A stretch of 64,000 bases of DNA, taken from positions 186,001 through 250,000 of the forward strand of contig NZ_WUTY02000002.1 in NCBI RefSeq assembly GCF_009828925.2, read 5' to 3'. Both the position numbers and the translations under genes were made by a program. Source of the stretch: Methylicorpusculum oleiharenae (GTDB lineage Bacteria; Pseudomonadota; Gammaproteobacteria; Methylococcales; Methylomonadaceae). The notes below the pieces were generated by a model. That model saw nothing but the letters and a program-made list of their open reading frames with translations, did no database searches and was not told where the DNA came from. Of this stretch, positions 60,735 through 64,000 are shown piece after piece (position 1 is the first letter of the stretch; each line of letters starts with the position of its first letter).

Positions 60735-62816
60735 ATGTCAGAACTAAAACAAACAGTGTTAGGTATCACTCGCGATGCCTTTGCAGAAGGAGGGGCGTTA
60801 TCGAAGATCTTTCGAAACTACATGCCGAATCCCGTGCAAATTGAGTATGCCGAAAAAGTTGCAAGTATCTTTGAGAATGGCTCGAATTCAGAACCCGCTG
60901 TCGGTCTGCTCGAAGCGGGTACGGGTATTGGCAAAACACTGGGTTATGCCATACCGCTTTTTGCCTATGCCGCTCTTCATAAAAAACGGGTTGCCATTTC
61001 TACATTTACCACCCAACTTCAGTCACAGCTTTTGAAGCCCGCTGGTGACATTGAGATTGCGCAACAAATTATTCGAGACTTTACCGGAACGTCCTTGTCG
61101 GTTGCCCCGAGAATGGGGTTGAGGAACTTTGTGAGTCCATTGAGAATTGCCTTTGCCCTTGCTGAAAAAGGCATCAAAGAAGACAAGGTATCGGATTCAT
61201 TGAAGTTGTTTATTAAATGGGCTGACGAATCAAAAACCGGTCTATTGTCTGAATGGAATCTTCGGCACGGTGAAATACCGTCTGAACTCTCATTATCGGA
61301 AATCTGCTGCGAACACCATTTGCCCACTGATGAAAAACTGCGTTATGAAATTCACAAGGATCGAGCCAAATCAGCGGATGTCATTGTCACCAATCATACG
61401 CTGACGTTGATGCATGCGCTTTCCAAAGAAATGGCTATTTTAGATAATCAGGATGATAGGCCTTTATCGGTGATCGTGATCGATGAAGCCGATAGAGTGG
61501 AGTCGGCTGCAGAACTCATGACGTCGCGAGCAGCTGCTTTACATTCAATCACCTCCCTATTTTTTTATGAAACCGATAAAGCCAGTAAACTAATTGCTAA
61601 TGGCATACAAGACATCTGTAAACTGGTTGCTGATTTCGACCCACAAAATAAATCATTTCTTGATGTCCGCGACCATCCAAAAATCTTATCCGAGATCGAG
61701 TTGCGCTTAAATACCATTTTGCCTTTGTTCGATCAATCCGCCAATCGATGTAATAACAGCGAGATGTATGCTGATATTCTTGCCCACAAAGAATCTTTGT
61801 CCAGATTTCTTAACAGAAGCGCTTTCGGTACGTCAACTTCTTCAATTCCGGTTATTTCCTTCTCGGAAGTACGGCGTTATCCATCGCTACGCCTTGTAGA
61901 TCCCAATCCGGCGACGGCGTTAGGGTTTTTATGGCGAAACGATGCTCAACAGGACAGAAAATCCTATTTGGATTCTGTACTGCTTACTTCGGCGACACTC
62001 AGTGACGGTAAAGAATCTTCGTTGAAAAATGTCGCTAATGCAATGGGACTGTTTCTTGCCAGGCGCCATCAACTTATCACTGGCATATTCGAACCGAAAG
62101 ACTTTGGGCGAATTTCAATTACCCTTCCGGACAAAAACGCTCCAATACCGACCTTGAAACAGGAAGATATCGACGAGTATTCAACGTCTCCGGAATGGAT
62201 CAATTACATGGCCAAAATGATTATCAAGGCATCCAGTAGCGGAGAACGAGTAGTGGCACTAACACTGTCCTATCGTGACACTCGACTGATTGCAGATGCC
62301 ATAGACCAGCAACACGGAACTTTGTCATTGATCCAGCACACTGAATCCGATTCTACACAAGATCTGCTCAGTCAGTTTGCCGATACTGAAGGCGCAATCC
62401 TGCTGTCACCGTCCTGCTGGGAAGGCGTGAATTTGCCAGGACTCGTCAAGAATTTGGTGATTACCCGCATACCGTTCACCCGTCCCGATCCAGTGCGTAT
62501 TCAGATCACACGAGAAAATATGTCGAGACGAGGAGTATCTATGTCTAGCATCAAATCTATGCTTTATGCGACTTCGGTCTGTAGCACTCGCAGAAAACTG
62601 CGACAAGCCATAGGCCGTGGCATCAGGCAAAAATCTGATGTTTGTAGGGTCTGGTTTGGTGATAAGAGAATCCATGAGCAGAATGGAAAGCTGCGCTTGG
62701 ATTCCTGTTTGCCTAGCCGATTCCTTCCCGAACTGAAATCCGCTGACACATTCCTCCTGGACGGGTCAGTGTTGCATGCCGAAGTAGAAGAGAAGCCAAA
62801 ATCTTTGGTGTGGTAA
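60735..62816 (+). CDS. dinG: CasDinG helicase (Csf4) of type IV-A
   Basis: 693 residues, superfamily 2 XPD/DinG-like. Walker A EAGTGIGKTLGYA (~62-72), DEAH-type VIVIDEADRVES (~250), motif VI QAIGRGIRQKSDVCRVW (~640). The four Fe-S cysteines of cellular DinG are not evident; CasDinG enzymes lack them. It unwinds DNA 5'-3' after crRNA-guided binding and gives type IV-A interference without a Cas3. It follows the mini-array and may be separately translated. Confidence 0.88.
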   Translation: MSELKQTVLGITRDAFAEGGALSKIFRNYMPNPVQIEYAEKVASIFENGSNSEPAVGLLEAGTGIGKTLGYAIPLFAYAALHKKRVAISTFTTQLQSQLLKPAGDIEIAQQIIRDFTGTSLSVAPRMGLRNFVSPLRIAFALAEKGIKEDKVSDSLKLFIKWADESKTGLLSEWNLRHGEIPSELSLSEICCEHHLPTDEKLRYEIHKDRAKSADVIVTNHTLTLMHALSKEMAILDNQDDRPLSVIVIDEADRVESAAELMTSRAAALHSITSLFFYETDKASKLIANGIQDICKLVADFDPQNKSFLDVRDHPKILSEIELRLNTILPLFDQSANRCNNSEMYADILAHKESLSRFLNRSAFGTSTSSIPVISFSEVRRYPSLRLVDPNPATALGFLWRNDAQQDRKSYLDSVLLTSATLSDGKESSLKNVANAMGLFLARRHQLITGIFEPKDFGRISITLPDKNAPIPTLKQEDIDEYSTSPEWINYMAKMIIKASSSGERVVALTLSYRDTRLIADAIDQQHGTLSLIQHTESDSTQDLLSQFADTEGAILLSPSCWEGVNLPGLVKNLVITRIPFTRPDPVRIQITRENMSRRGVSMSSIKSMLYATSVCSTRRKLRQAIGRGIRQKSDVCRVWFGDKRIHEQNGKLRLDSCLPSRFLPELKSADTFLLDGSVLHAEVEEKPKSLVW

Positions 62817-62907
62817 TTAGATTGGCAACAAAACCCAGTAAATACCCGTTTTTTCGTTAAAGTTACCATTCCTCGTAGAATTACACTGAAACATCACACG
62901 TTTCTCC

Positions 62908-64000
62908 ATGGTCTCGACAAACACAAAATCATTACAAAAACTTAATCTTGGTCGATTAAAGTCATTAGGCATTTCTGCGCCTGAGTTTGCGCCATTTTTT
63001 CTTCCTACCAAATATGTTGATTTGAACCATGATCAACTAACCATCAACTTTACTGACTTACATGATGGTGACAAGCTGATTCTGTATGGGACGCTTATTG
63101 AATACTTGGTTCATCGTAATTCCGTTCCATCAAGAACGGTTGTCAAGCTGATAGATGAATCCGGCCATGAGATATCCGCTACATTCTTTGGAGATCCCAG
63201 AATTTATGCTGCCTATCTTGATGGCAATCTTCAGTGTAAGGTGTGCTTGTCTGGCCAGGTTGGCTATTACATGCAGTTTGCTCAACTTCGAAACCCATCC
63301 TTTATCGACCCAGCTTTGATTGGTCGTGTAATTCCTGTTTATCCTGGGAAGGCTAAAGTAATCAGTTCCGAGACAGTATTCCAGAAATTTCAGTATTATC
63401 TTCTGCCTTTGACTATTCCAATTGCAGCTAAATGGTTGCTGAAAAAACTAAAATGGTCTTCAGGTGAAGACACTCTGCGTCTATCCATTATGAAAGAGCT
63501 TCCTCCTAATCCTACGATAGAATCTCTTTTGAATGTCATTCATTTCCCACCTAGTGTGCGCCATGGACTACTTGCATGCCGCTTATTGAAGCTCATTGCG
63601 ACCTACGATGTATTGACCGGTGCCTGTGCGGAAACTTATCGAGAACGCACTATTCAATCAGCTCTTTATATTCCTAAAGAGACACTGGATTCGTTGCTAA
63701 CAGAAACTGATTTAAAACCCACTGAAGAACAACGTAATGTTATTACTGATATTTGTGCTGACATCGCTTCCGATCAACCAATGCTTAGATTACTGAGTGC
63801 CGATGTTGGTTTCGGAAAAACGTATGTGGCTGCAGCTGCCGGTGCCGCTGTTGTAAGAAATGGAGGTACCGTTATCTGGCTATGCCCAAACCAACCATTG
63901 GCTGTTCAAACGAGAGATAACATTGCATCTTGGTGGCCCGATTTAGCACCTGGACTTGTTGTTCACGATTCCGATGAGACGCAGGATTCCAAATTCTTAA
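62908..64000 (+). CDS. RecG-like helicase, 5' part (cut by window end)
   Basis: ATG 62908, open to the edge (364 codons). An OB-like wedge region comes first (DLHDGDKLILYGTLIEYLVHRNSV, KLIDESGHEISATFFGDP). Then KPTEEQRNVITDI (Q-motif-like) and Walker A LLSADVGFGKTYVAAAA, followed by VIWLCPNQPLAVQ, as in RecG. It starts 91 bases after dinG. RecG acts on forks and R-loops; a role linked to the CRISPR helicase or plasmid replication is inferred. Confidence 0.75.
   Translation, partial: MVSTNTKSLQKLNLGRLKSLGISAPEFAPFFLPTKYVDLNHDQLTINFTDLHDGDKLILYGTLIEYLVHRNSVPSRTVVKLIDESGHEISATFFGDPRIYAAYLDGNLQCKVCLSGQVGYYMQFAQLRNPSFIDPALIGRVIPVYPGKAKVISSETVFQKFQYYLLPLTIPIAAKWLLKKLKWSSGEDTLRLSIMKELPPNPTIESLLNVIHFPPSVRHGLLACRLLKLIATYDVLTGACAETYRERTIQSALYIPKETLDSLLTETDLKPTEEQRNVITDICADIASDQPMLRLLSADVGFGKTYVAAAAGAAVVRNGGTVIWLCPNQPLAVQTRDNIASWWPDLAPGLVVHDSDETQDSKFL

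Overview
The window reads as accessory DNA from a gammaproteobacterium, most likely a large conjugative plasmid or integrated conjugative element. I see no rRNA, tRNA or housekeeping gene. A methanotroph-like host (Methylococcales) is only a hunch, based on the IS mix and a PEP-CTERM-like protein. The backbone is carried by an F/SXT-type mating-pair-formation system, a StbABC-like stability module and a type IV-A CRISPR-Cas locus, which is typically plasmid-borne.

Layout. 0-13 kb is a mosaic: a frameshifted IS256-family copy, a MITE-like element with perfect 27-bp ends, a short minus-strand row of gene-cassette-like ORFs with an attC-like site, duplicated fragments of an integrase N-terminus, a shikimate-kinase-like gene, a TacA-TacT-type toxin-antitoxin pair, a broken IS4-type element, a short tyrosine recombinase and unknown genes. 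13-29 kb holds two minus-strand transfer operons. The first is slt, an OmpA-like lipoprotein, traL-E-K-B, dsbC, traV, traA. The second is a small peptide gene, a TerC-like DUF475 gene, terD, trbI, an S26 peptidase, a trbC-traW fusion, traU, traN. The pilin gene traA occurs twice in a 581-bp near-identical duplication. traC, traG, traH, traD and the relaxase are not in the window.

29-39 kb is an integron: an intI 3' remnant, then plus-strand cassettes with attC sites, interrupted by two full copies and one fragment of an IS91-family (HUH) element that also encodes a tyrosine recombinase, apparently expressed through an A8 frameshift. The element sits at the first (R'') box of attC sites. The block is bracketed by 66-bp inverted repeats. 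39-46 kb encodes a giant secreted RCC1/FN3/Ig-like protein, split by a ~190-bp hairpin-rich insert, and a small periplasmic protein.

46-49 kb is a StbABC-like stability operon preceded by five 11-bp-spaced GTCC iterons and a 1.25-kb control region. A 29-bp dyad element in that region recurs four times, each time directly upstream of an operon (slt-tra, terC-tra, stb and the 49-kb cluster). 49-54 kb is an unusual plus-strand cluster that repeats AntA/AntB-like and tyrosine-recombinase-like genes; one recombinase is intact and its paralogue has lost the catalytic Tyr.

54-64 kb is the type IV-A CRISPR-Cas locus: a promoter-led array of four repeats plus a degenerate one, an XRE-type gene pair, an inserted IS1634-family element, then csf3-csf1-cas6(csf5)-csf2, a two-repeat mini-array, dinG (csf4) and a RecG-like helicase cut by the window end. 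A lone hairpin in the 49-kb control region carries an exact 20-nt piece of the CRISPR repeat, which may link the CRISPR system to backbone control.
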